DNA of 64,000 nucleotides. It comes from Lagopus muta (lineage: Eukaryota; Chordata; Aves; Galliformes; Phasianidae). A model generated the notes under the pieces. The model saw only the letters and a program-made list of their open reading frames with translations. It did not search any database and was not told the DNA's origin. Within the stretch, counting starts at the first letter, position 1. Each line of letters starts with the position of its first letter. The stretch spans positions 29,016,214-29,080,213 of the forward strand of contig NC_064433.1 of assembly GCF_023343835.1 (NCBI RefSeq), read 5' to 3'. This document shows positions 1 through 12,142 of this stretch, piece after piece. The translations under genes and the position numbers were made by a program.

Positions 1-39
1 TCTGGTGTTTATAATATGCTAGATGAATGCTTCTTGAAA

Positions 40-2011
40 TAAGCAAATAAGAATTTTTATTCTACAATTAGTTTCATTATTAACCTTTTGATTCTAATCC
101 AACAAACTGAAATGTAATTGGAAGGGTTGCTGATAATGCTCACATTATGTTTATTTTCCAAAATGGTTCACTGGGTTTCAAATAGTGCCCTTGCATGCAT
201 ACACCATATTCCACACAGTAATTTTCTCAAGACAAGCAGAAAAGAAACAAACCAAGTGAAAGAATTTGTAAATATAGATGGTATAAGTAAAAAAAAAAAA
301 CAACCACCCTGATGACAAATTGATATAAAATTTGTATTTATGTAAAAAAAATAATGTATTGCATACTGTTATATCAGTCAGTAACAGTATTCACCTTCAC
401 AGAGATTTCTAGATTCTCAGTCTTCAAAAGGTTACACATAACAAGGGAAACAAACAAATTACACGTGAGGCAGACTTTCTATTTGGCATTCCACAGATTT
501 ACACCCTGAGCCAGCAGGGAGACAGGTGCAGAACACAAACTCTGCTTACAATCGAGTGCGCTTCTGTACTGCTGAAGCTTATGTGGATCTGCGATTCCAA
601 ACCAGTCTGCCTTTGTCAAAGAAAGAGCCACAAACATTAAGCTTCTAAAATGGAGTCAGAATGAAGGCGCAAGTCAGCAAGTAGATCCTCCAAGGTTCAT
701 CACACAGGAGCTTTTCTGGAATCTGAGAAAATCACTTCATAAAGGCTTCATCTCAGGTTATGAGTTCAATTCAAGTACACTTACAAATACATTTAATACC
801 ATGCATGTTTAAATAGTATTTTACCATAACATTAGAAGTCAATCATCTTTTCCTATGCTTTTTTCTTTTAACATTTGCCTTACATAAACTTTTTTTTTTT
901 TCCCATCAAGATACCTACAGAAAGCTTAATCCTTAACTGTTGTAAATCACTAACACCCTATTCAATATTCATATAATCATGCAGTCAAGGGTCTGGCCCA
1001 AAACTATTTTAAATCCATGTTATTTGAAAACAAAACAAAACAAAACATGGTAATAGGATATATTCTCTAAAGAAAACATCTAATATACAGTCTGATGAAA
1101 CATCAGAACTTTTACCACAGCCCTTCAATTTTAGGTACTAAATACTCCATAATGATCATCATGTAATGATTCTTAGTAAGAAAACACAGAGCCAGCTATC
1201 CACCATCCACCTTTTTTTTTTTCTACTTCCAAAACATCCTATAAAGCTGCAAAACATTTTTTTTTAAAAGTATTCTATGAAAAATATCTTCATATTGTTG
1301 CAAAAATACAGAACCTCTCAATTCAACTATATCATCTAGACAAGAGGGCTCAACAATATTGAAACAAATTCTCAGTATCTACAGACAGAAAACTAGTATC
1401 TCATACTAGCTATTCATTTATAAGAAAACTGTATTCATAGTGTGCAGTTTACATCAAAGATAAACACAGCAAGATTGTCAAAACAGTAACCCAACATGTA
1501 TAAGAGATGAATATATAAAGGCACATACAGATTGTCAATGACTGTATTGTATTTCTTTGAAAACAGAGTATTTTCTGCACTTGTAAACAACTTTGTGATC
1601 ACACCTTTAAAGTGAGGTTAGTGCTGCTGACTCAGTTATTGCTACATTCACAGTTTAAATGAATTTTAGACAATGAGGTACACTTCCAAATAGAGCCATT
1701 TTCATTTCTCCCTTGTTTGTTTCATCATCAGAGATAATTGAATTATGTAGACTAAACCCACTGACCATAGAAATCAATAGCATCTAAATCATCAGAACCA
1801 ACAGTAGCAGTGATTAACCTTCAAAAGAGAAAAAGGTCACCCTTGCAGGAAAAAGGAGTTCCTGTTCTTCATTATGTGAATATTTTCTTCATTTTTATGT
1901 ACGCTAGTAAACTTTTATCTGGGCACATTAAGAGCCAATTCAAGGCGTACTGTTGCACTTTCTGACCAGTACATTAACTCAGTCTCTTGATTTAAGAGCT
2001 TGCAGTTTTAA
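40..2011 (-). other. GXYLT1: Probable GXYLT1 3'UTR
   Basis: This AT-rich stretch directly downstream of the stop codon has no coding signal on either strand. On the minus strand a canonical AATAAA lies at 61-56, and an ATTAAA lies at 797-792. Either could end the transcript, so the 3' end may be about base 40, just inside the window, or beyond the edge. The extent is inferred from position and signals only. Confidence 0.55.
56..61 (-). terminator. Candidate polyadenylation signal AATAAA for GXYLT1
   Basis: This is the only canonical AATAAA hexamer I found on the minus strand between the GXYLT1 stop codon and the window edge. Cleavage would be expected about 10-30 bases further left. No transcript evidence is available here. 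Confidence 0.4.
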
Positions 2012-2173
2012 TCAACTTCCCTTTGATCTTCTGATAGACAAGTCTTTTATGCTTTTTTTCAGCTGCTTTATGAACACTTCGTACACTCTCCCACAGTACG
2101 TATGCACTGTTTTCTGTAGTTCCAGTTCTAGGGGCTGCAACAGTGAACGAACCAGATCATCTCCAAATGAATA
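2012..2173 (-). CDS. GXYLT1: GXYLT1 exon 8 (C terminus and stop)
   Basis: The acceptor is GCTCTTTACAG. The coding part is 53 codons plus a stop at 2014-2012. It encodes [20 protein letters not shown] and a basic C terminus ending RRSKGS. The [15 protein letters not shown] block is diagnostic of GXYLT1; the last 15 residues diverge from mammals, as is usual for this tail. Confidence 0.95.
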   Translation of the reverse strand, partial: YSFGDDLVRSLLQPLELELQKTVHTYCGRVYEVFIKQLKKSIKDLSIRRSKGS

Positions 2174-5100
2174 CTGTAAAGAGCATAAGAAAAGATTTAA
2201 TGTCAGTAATACAAGATTGACATACAATATTACTCAGAGTTACTAAAGAATTTTATAGAAATGGCTTTGAGCATCATATTTGGTTTTATACACTAGTGAA
2301 TGGTTTCAAGAAAATAATCACTGAACTACACAATATACTCAAACACTTTCAACAGTATGCCAAACAGGTGAATTTTTGCTTGTTTTTAAATAAGCAGATG
2401 AATATACCCCAAAGAAGCATGTGGGAAATTTAAAGTTACATTTTTTAATGAAAAAATTACCAATTTTAAATGGTTTCTGGTTATTTCTTTCTTGACCAGT
2501 AACTTTCCTGAATGAAATACAACTTTTAAGGAATACAACTCTTTTCCATCTGTACAATAAAATAACAGCATGAGGAGTAAGTAGGACTACTGAAAGCAGA
2601 AAGCTTCATTAAACTGAATGATGGTCAAGCACATACTGTGCTTAACATGGACATGAAATAAAGAAGTCATTAACGCTACATTGCAATATTGTTATAAACA
2701 AATGAAAAACTAAACAGTATTTCAAAGTAACCTAATTTTGTTCACCTTATTACCACTGGATCAGCAGTGTTTCATACACTTTCTCTGACATACACATAAA
2801 GCAAACGGGAACGTAAATAAAAACAAGTAATTTTTTCTTCTGTTTTTGACAACACTCAAAGGAAACAAAGAAATTGTACCTTTATGGAAACACATTCACT
2901 TTCCCTGCAATGTATTCTCAGTCCCCCAAAAGTACTTTTTCTCATTTTTATATCCATATGACAACACGTAATAAAGCACCATTAAAATATACTATTGATT
3001 TTTGAAGGTTATATGCATACGATAGCCTGCTACATTAAAATGTGCATCAGTGCTACATTTTACAGCACTTCAGTGAGTGTACCAATGCAGTGATAAATAG
3101 TTTATGAGATGACTTATTTGCAGAATGAAAAGAAGTCACTGTACTAAGCATTTAAGTGAACAGTAACATATTCATACCATGAATCTCTAACAAAGTTCAA
3201 AATGCTGCATAAAAAGTATTGTCTATCCTCCAAATCTAGCTACCATCGAATGTTAAAACATTGCAGTAAGTATGTGCAAACTTTGGGAGGAAAAACATTT
3301 TTTCTTCTTCATTTTAAAACCTCCAGGAAAGTTAAACTTCAGTGGTCTCCATATGTCCATAACGTTTACAAGATGTACTTACTAAGGGGATGGGAACAGT
3401 CTTTCAAATAAACACGATGCAGGTACAGGCAGTGTTTTAGAATCATAACCTAAATTCAGTCTGTACAACGTTAAAAGTGATGTTAGTCACAAAATGAATA
3501 CATTGGAAATCCATACAAACAGTAAACCCAAAATCAGTGAAATGTCTAAAACTTACTTCAAAGGGAAAGAAATTACATTGTTGCAATAAAGGCAAATTTT
3601 GCACAACTAAATGCTGAACACACTTACATTTTTTATTGCTTCATACACGGCCCTAAAAGTTGGCTGTTTATCATCATGGTAAACACCCCTGTTTCCATGA
3701 AGAATAAATATACCTTCTTCTTCAGCTTCCTTACAATTGCTTCCATAAATGCAGTGGTCAGGCCGATAATTCCATTGGCAAGGAAAGATATACAGACTTT
3801 CTGTGCAGAAAAAAAATAATAATAATTCGATTAAGTATCAAAATTGTTGCTGGGGACGCATTCATATTTCTCATTTTACATTAATAGTGCTTCATGAATT
3901 TCTCTACAGTTGTTGTAAAACCTAACAACAAATCAAACTATAGGACATCTCAACTTTGCTTATCAATGAAAAGACTGTTTCTTAGATAAGGAAAAGCAAA
4001 CAACCATTAAAAAGTCTACTGAATTCTTCCACTGAAAGGTTTTCTAAATCATTTTTCTGGATTTCTGATCATACAAAACATCAGCTTTGTCACATTACAC
4101 TTAAAATCAATGTGGATTTACCTGGATTGTGAAAAAACATTATGTTCAACAGATCCTGATCACCCCACGTTATGTTCAACTTGTACTTCTTCAGCAGAGG
4201 CATAAGAATTTCTCCCCAGCGTAACCGGACTGTTGTCATATCATTCTATGAGACAGAACAAGGCTAAAGAGTCATCCATTCAGGTTAGCTATGCTAACAA
4301 AGAAGGAAATGCCCTATAGAATCACAGCATTTGCTTCTCAAAGCCACAAATCTCAAATGGTTTGCACGTGTTTATGTATTTATTCCTATTGAAGAAATGA
4401 CTGCATAGAGGGAAAACACAGCTAAACCACTTCCAGTATACTTTATTTCTTATTATCTTATGATAAGCAAAATTATATGCATCTCCTACTCCTGCCTTGA
4501 TGAGTTCTCAAGATTTCCTTTTAAAACGTCTTCTAAGAAATATCAAATTATTTTTTGTCTTATAGGTTTCTGTACAGCAGTAAATTCAATACAAAACCAG
4601 ATTTCAATTGATGTGTGCCAAGTACATTGGCACTGCTGAAGCTTCCACACTTCAAGCAATTTCTTGTTCTTCACCAAAAAACTGCGAGCATACATACATT
4701 TTATAGTGAACTTCAAAAATTTCAAAATGGATCAATATAAAATTAATTATTGAATATTCCCAAACACACACAGGCAGAAGGATATGCATAAAAAGTAATG
4801 CATAAAAAACATAGACATTCTTCAAAAGTTTTCCAAAGAATTTTCCTAGAGTTGAATCTTCTTTATTTATTTATTTATTTATTTTATTTCCACAGCAAAG
4901 GCACAACTTTTCCCTACCAAATGCAGCATGACTAAACCAACAGCTGTTACTTATTTCCCAAACTGCTGATTAATTACAGTTCAGAAGATAAACTCCTAAG
5001 GCTTGGGTGAGATGACGCTGTTTAGAGTAAGCTGGCCTGTGCTGAACTTCACATTACCAAAAAGAGGTTACTACATGCAGCATAAGAGTCATATATATTC

Positions 5101-6914
5101 TAAAGCTATTTTCTTATCTTTATACCACATTCAAGCTCAAATAGAACAGAAAAGGAACAAGGTTGCTCACTCTGTGCCTTCTATTTTAGTTCAGAGAGAG
5201 AGGATGCAATAACAAGACATCCTAAAGAGAGAAAATTCCAGAGCAAACATAGGATTAGCCCTTGATTCTTATTAACCAAGTTGAGAATTTTTTAAAAAAT
5301 TGAACTTCAGCATTGTTTGGGATTTGTATACAAAAACACCATGTTACAAAGCAGAAGAGATTACCTGGGGTACAATATTCAGTTTTAGAACCACAGCATC
5401 AAACGCTTTCCCCTACAAGCTTTCTTCTAAGAAACTAGAAAGCACCTACAGCAACAGTTTCTGTTTTAGTTTTTCTTCAAATCAAGTCAGCCATCAAATA
5501 TGGAAAGCTTTTGGAACGGAAGATTAAAAAAAAAAAGACGAAATACAATCAATTTTCAGACAGAAATTAATAAAAAAAAAAGATCTATAGTTTATATTAT
5601 GTAAGAAGCTGAACTGAATGATACCATGGTCCCTTCTGGCCTTAAAAATTTATGACTATGGCTGCTTCCAAGTATTTGACAGGATCAGGCATAAGAAATG
5701 CACAAGAGAATTCTTCTCTAGCAAGAATAATAATTAGGCTCTGTGCAATGTGATTAAACAGAAGAAGATACAGCCTAAGCCTTCCAAAAAGCAAATCTAT
5801 TAGACTGAAGCACCATGTATAAAGATTACTGCCTCACTTGGATTTTGCCATCCACAAAATATTGATCAAAGGTTTAAACTTGCACTCAATGCTAAGAACG
5901 GTGAGCTAATTTAATTCTTAATTTATTCTTAAATCTATTAATTCTTAATTCTAATTTAATATGTTAATCATAGCAAGAGAGTATAAAGAACTAAAAAATA
6001 AAAATAATTTTTAAAAGATTTAGAGCAACCCATAAATATATTACATTAAATTGTCAAAACAATTAATTCATAAAATTTTCATTTAGCTTGCATAGTTATT
6101 TAATAATACTGAAATACAGAGTATATCCCAAGGAGATAAAAAGCAGGTAACAGCATACATCACATTGCCAGATGTCCAGAAGCAACAGTACTTGACAAAT
6201 AGTGCTATTAGATTTAAGAATTGGAAATTCTAATATTTCAATAACCTTTGCATAAATAAAGAAGTTACATATTAATTTATTAGCACGGATGTACAGTGAA
6301 GCCAGCATAAGAATCACTGTGTAAGAAAAATTGCTTGCATTTCTTGAATTGAATTTGATAACATCGTTCTGCACAACTCCACTTGTAGTGAGGTCAGAGT
6401 GAGAAACAGAATCCTCGAGCTCAATCCAAACCAACACAAGAATTATTTTTCAAAAGTTACCCAGGTGAATATGAAAGAAGTAACCATCGTTACCATTAAA
6501 AGATTCTAAAATATAAACTACGTTTCCAATATCCAAAAAATTACCAAGGAGGTTGAAAAGATTTAAGAAGCAGCATAGGAAACATTCTGTGGTATTTTAA
6601 AATGCCATCAAGCTGTTACAGACAAGTTCTACAAACCTTCCAGATACTGATGTCAGTAAAGCTGTCATACTCAGTCGGCAGCAACCTAGTATTAAACTTC
6701 CTCTTAATACTTCTAGGAGAACATAAAGTTGAGGAAACATACTCAAATCATACAGTATTATCTACAGAAACTGAAGCTGCAGATCCACAATCACTGACCA
6801 ATTTATGATTTCATTAATGTCATATGAGAGGAATTTCTTCTGGTGGTTACATAACTCCATCCTGTTCTTGCCTCAAAACTGTAGTGCTTAACCCTTGAGG
6901 TTTCCTCAGTATTA

Positions 6915-6945
<31 letters not shown>

Positions 6946-9900
6946 TATTATTAGTGACCTGATTTACTTCACCGAATCAGCAGAACATATTCTTTTCTCT
7001 ATCAAATTTAATTGGTTCATGGAAGGATCCAACAAACAACAGAGGTTAGGACAAAGCAATCAGGAAAAGAAGCAAAAACCTACTGAAAAGAGCTTACTAT
7101 GTTTCTCAGAACTACAGCCTCAAGCCATACAGAGTGGTCACAGAAATTGTGCTCAGGTTTTATAAATTCTCTGCTGTTTGTTTAAAGCATACTCACGAAC
7201 CTTGCCCTTCTATACACTATCTAGAGTTACTTTGCTTGAGGCTTGTTTGATTTTGTACATTTGTTCCTTTCTGTGGGTGATTATGTCTCAAGCATTATAT
7301 ATAACATTAAGTATAGCAATGCCTAAGTCTCCTTATGTATTTGAAAAAGATCACTGCCCTCTTTTCATGTAGCCTCACTTGTCTAGGACTTTCTGTTAAA
7401 GCACCACATTGCTATGTTATTGGCTATGTCCCTTCCAGTTTGTAAGTGTCTGTGTCTATAGAATGGTTCAGTTGGAAGGGAATTTTGATGATCATTCCAT
7501 CCCTCTAGTAAACCAACAGCACCTCCCTGTTCAGTATCATTAGCAAACCTGCTACAAATGTATTCCACTTCTGCATCCAGATCACTGATAAAAATGTTGC
7601 ACAAAACTGATCCTCGAGAACACCACTGGTGAACACAGCCAGATGAAAACCCACTTACCACAGCCTTTTGAGCTCTGCCATTCTGACATTTTATCACCCA
7701 GTGCAGCACTAACTATTCATCTCACAGTTGAACAGAAGATGCTTTGCCCAAAAGATGCTGTGGGGACAGTATCAAAGCCTTACTGAATTCCAGAAAGATT
7801 ACATTCACCAAGCATATACAAATCTACCTCCTAAATATTCTTGCACATTTTACATTCCCATTCTCAACTTCTGCTTTGCAAAGAAAATGACAGACAGGCA
7901 CTGTCCATATAAAGTTTTTTTTACCAGTTTGAGCCTTATCTTTGGCTATGCAATGTAAAATAATCACACTACATTCATGTGTATGCACGTGCATATAAGC
8001 AGTGCATTTGTTTTTACTGTATGCATGCACACAGTCTCATAAAACACACAAAAAAGAAATAAGAAAGTAGAACTAGGAACTATTAGACACCATAGGCAAA
8101 TAGCTAGGATGCTTTTCTAAAATGAATAGAGCTCTAAGAAGGCTGAGTTTAGAATAACTAAGATAACTAAGTGAATAAAAGATAACTTAATTCTGGACTG
8201 AGACATTAAGCTACATCTTTTCTTCTACCTGGGTGAGCAGAAAATAGCAGAAAATGTTCTAGTACCACTGGCTAATGTCCAGTTCTTTTTTTATTATTCG
8301 TTTTCTGGTTTCTTATAACTTTTACAAATCAAGCAAGAATCTTAAAGGTCTCAAGCAACAAAGTCTTCAATTTTATTCCAAAGAAACTACAATAAAGAAG
8401 GAAGCCACATATTCAAATCTATCATACTGGAGGGATATCCTGACCCAGAATTTCCATTCTTCAGATATGAAAGAAGTCTAACGCAGATTTTTGAAGACAT
8501 AAAGCTTCCAAAATATTATGTCTACTTAAGGTCTTTGCTCATTCTCCTGAATGAATATAAACAAATGTTGACCATCCTATAAGAAAATGAAGCACTTTCT
8601 ATTTCTGACGTTACTTAACTAGACTAAGTAAGAAATGAGACACAACATGGGTCGATACTTGCAAGGTTCAAAAGCAAGAAATCCTAGAATGGCGTGGATT
8701 GGAAGGGACCTTCAAAATCACTGCTTCTAACCTCCTGTCCTAGGCAAGGTTATCAACCACCAGCGCAGGCTTCCCAGGGTCCCATCCAACCCGGCCTTGA
8801 GTGCCTCCAGGGATGGGGCATCCACAGCTTCTCCTGGAAATCTGTTCTGGTGCCTTACCACTCTCTGTGGAAAAAAAATCCCCCCTAGCATCTAACCTAA
8901 ATCTCTCCTCTTTAGAATTGTTCCCCTTGTTCTACTGCTATCTGACCACGCAAAAAATCTGGCCTGCCTTCCATTCACAAACTCCTTTTAAGTACTGGAA
9001 GGCCACAATGAGCTTTACCCCAGAGCCTTCTCCAGGCTGAACGAGCCCAGCTCCCCCAACCTTTCTTTCACAGGAGAGGTGCTCCAGCTCTCTGATCACC
9101 TTCGTGGCCCACCTCTGGACCCACTCCAACAGCGCCACATTTTCCTTGTGCTGGAGGCCGCTGGCCTGCATGCTGTACTCCAGATAGAACCTCACAAGGG
9201 CAGAGCGGAGTGGGACAATCACCTCCCTCTCCATGCTGGCCACCCCTGTTTTGATGCTGCCCTGGGTACAGATTGCTCTCTGAGCTGCTGCACACACTGT
9301 TGGCTCATGTCCAGTTTTTCATCCACCAGACCCCATAAGTTCCTCTCTGCAGGGCTGCTCTCACAGAGTTCTCCCAGTCTGTGCTCATATCTAGGATTGC
9401 CTCAATCCAAATGCAACACCTTACACTTGCATATGCTGTTGCTGCTGGCCAGGGATATTAGTACAGACCTTACCCCTGAATTTATTTTCCCTCTCTTCTA
9501 AAGGTTCAAGACTAGAAGCTCCTTTACTATCAGTATAAAGTGAAGCCATACACTCAGGCCTACTGTGTATAGTCTCAACTCCACTAAATTCTTTCCAAAG
9601 TTTTGCTGCACAGCCTACTATTTTTCAGATCAAGCAATTCTCCTTACAAGACATTCAAGGTACCTGAAGATGAAAACAGATCTATTGAGAACAGCAGCGT
9701 CTGTAAGAAAGCCTCTGCATCTCAAGGCTCTGTGATACTCCACAAGCTTGTGGCACCACACTGTACATAGTAGGGGAACATAAGCTAAATAATCCCAGAT
9801 CTGAACGCTCTCTATGCCAAGATCTCAATCATCAATTTCTCTATAAGAGAAACTCATTTTCTGCTCAGATGTTTCCCAGGCTTCACTGCCATTGACAAGA

Positions 9901-12111
9901 AAAGAAAATGGCTGAGCACTGTAATACCTAGGTTTCAGATGCAGCTTTCTCTCTAGATATCTTCAAACCATTCCTACTGGGCTGAGCATGCCTACACCAA
10001 GTCTAATACCACAAGACACTTCTCCAGTGTGCTCAACAGGAGGTAGCACTAAGTCAGCAGCATAGGTTAGAAATCATGAGGCAGTGTTCCTCCTGAAACA
10101 ATTATGAAAAAAGCCTGCCAACAAATATCCACTGATATATAAGTTGGCCATTAGCAGTGAAGTCTGAAGAAAAGTCTTAGCAAGTCAGCCACTTTGGAGA
10201 GAGTAGCTATCCTTACAAATTCACAGCTTGAACAAATAACAAATACACTTTCAGGCATGTATAACAGAGGTAAAACACCTGGAATTAATATCAACAGATA
10301 TTCATTTTTTATACAAGAATCTGAATGATACAGACAACATTCTAAACCAAAGAAGGCATATCAAAATACTCCTGCTGAACAATAAAATTGGTGTATGTTA
10401 CATCATGCATTCAAGAATTAGATCTGTTTCTTGCTCAAGACAATCAGACTCAAAGAAGAGTGAGAAAAGCAGGGGAAAGAAAGACATAGAAATGGAAGAT
10501 AAAAGATTTAATGCAAGAAACAAGTTCTCAGCAACTATGTTAAAACCTGCATACTGAAAAGGTACAGAAAACACCTCTATTTCCTTTTACTTCTGTATTG
10601 AGCAAGAGATACAGTAGCTACAGTTACAGCACAGGAAAGTCACAGCTAAGTTACAGCTACATATTACACCTACTGTTAACTTCATACTTGAACCAAACTG
10701 TTCTTTATTTTTCTTATATTCTCAGTATTTTCAAAACCAAAAGGCATTAAAAGCACTTTACGATGGAAGCCAAATATTTCTTAAATTGGAGATGGGGAAA
10801 AAAGTAACAACCGTAGCAAATGCGCAGCATCAGAATGTCTGAACGGCCAAAGGTGCCAGGCTAAAGGTGTTCCACACCTTCCTGTGTCAGTTGCATATTC
10901 TGGTCTCCTAATGGAGGCATGGGTCCGAATCCCACTTCTGACATCACTTTTAGCTAGCAATAGGATGAGAGGGAATAGCCTCAAGTTGTGCCATGGGAGG
11001 TTCAGGCTGGATATTAGGAAAAGCTCCTACAGAGTAGTCAGGACTGGAATGGGCTGCCCAGGGTTGAGTCATTATACCTGGAGTGTTCAAGAAACTTGCA
11101 GATGTGGTACCAAGGAAAATGATTTAGTGGGCAACATTGATGATAGGTGAATGGTTGGACTAAAGCAGGCATGTCCAACCTGCAGCCTGTGGACCACACT
11201 CAGCCTGGCACAGCTCATAATGTGGCCGGCCCTCAGTGGTGGCTCTTCCCTACTGACTGGCTAGGTGCACACCCATCACTCATGACACCCAAACACTGTG
11301 TGATATCAGCACTGTCTAGGCTGAAAGCAGGGCACAGGGAAGGAGCAGCGCAGTGCTAACTCAAGTTATGGCAAACTGTCTATATTTTGATACATTGGCT
11401 AAACACAGTCCTGTGAACAGCAAAAATACCAAGCAGCTGTGCTTTCAGTTTTGATAAAGGAATTTGAGAATAGGTTTCAAGGTCACAAAAAAAAAAAAAA
11501 AAAATCATCAATTTATGCTTGCAACACCATTTTCAGTCGACATAAATCTGCAAATTTTCAAACTGAATGTATAAATATTCAACTCCAACATTTGATCATG
11601 TCTCTTTACTAGACTTTTATCAGACCTCTCTTAACAAAAAAATATCCTTCTGTTCACAGACACATCTTACTCATGTCATCACTTTGTGGCAGTAGGTACA
11701 TTTGTGAACAAATGTTTTCAAGGATGAAGACAGGAGAAGTAAAACCTCATAAAATATCTCCAATGAGCACTTTGAGAACTCAGTAAGAATTGCAACCACT
11801 GCCATCAAATCAGAAGGTAATGCATTAGTTTAACAAAAAAAAGGTCAAATACTGCAGCAGTTTTATGTTTTTGTAGCTCTATATATTTTACAACAGTTGC
11901 TCCAAAAGTAATGCCTCATATTCTATTCTGTTGGCCCACAACATCACAGGCAGATGTTGGTGGTGCAGCAGTAAAGGTTGGACCTTCCTGCCAATATCCC
12001 ATTACATTTTGTTGCCAGGAGACAGATGGCAGCAGAGAAGCAGTCTGACCAAATGGTGTCTGACATGGATGTACATATGAAACAGATGTGTGTCATTTAA
12101 TTCCTCCATGC

Positions 12112-12142
<31 letters not shown>

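Noticed and set aside
6096..6437. 113-codon hydrophobic open frame on the minus strand in GXYLT1 intron 5
   Set aside because: It is hydrophobic because the DNA is T-rich. There is no family motif and no neighbouring exon in phase.
9079..9501. 140-codon plus-strand open frame
   Set aside because: It is the antisense strand of a CR1 ORF2 fragment; similar antisense frames occur over the other CR1 copies.
10829..10943. A functional tRNA-Leu gene
   Set aside because: The anticodon position reads AAA, the D stem and T loop are damaged and the first acceptor pair is mismatched, so it is listed as a pseudogene.
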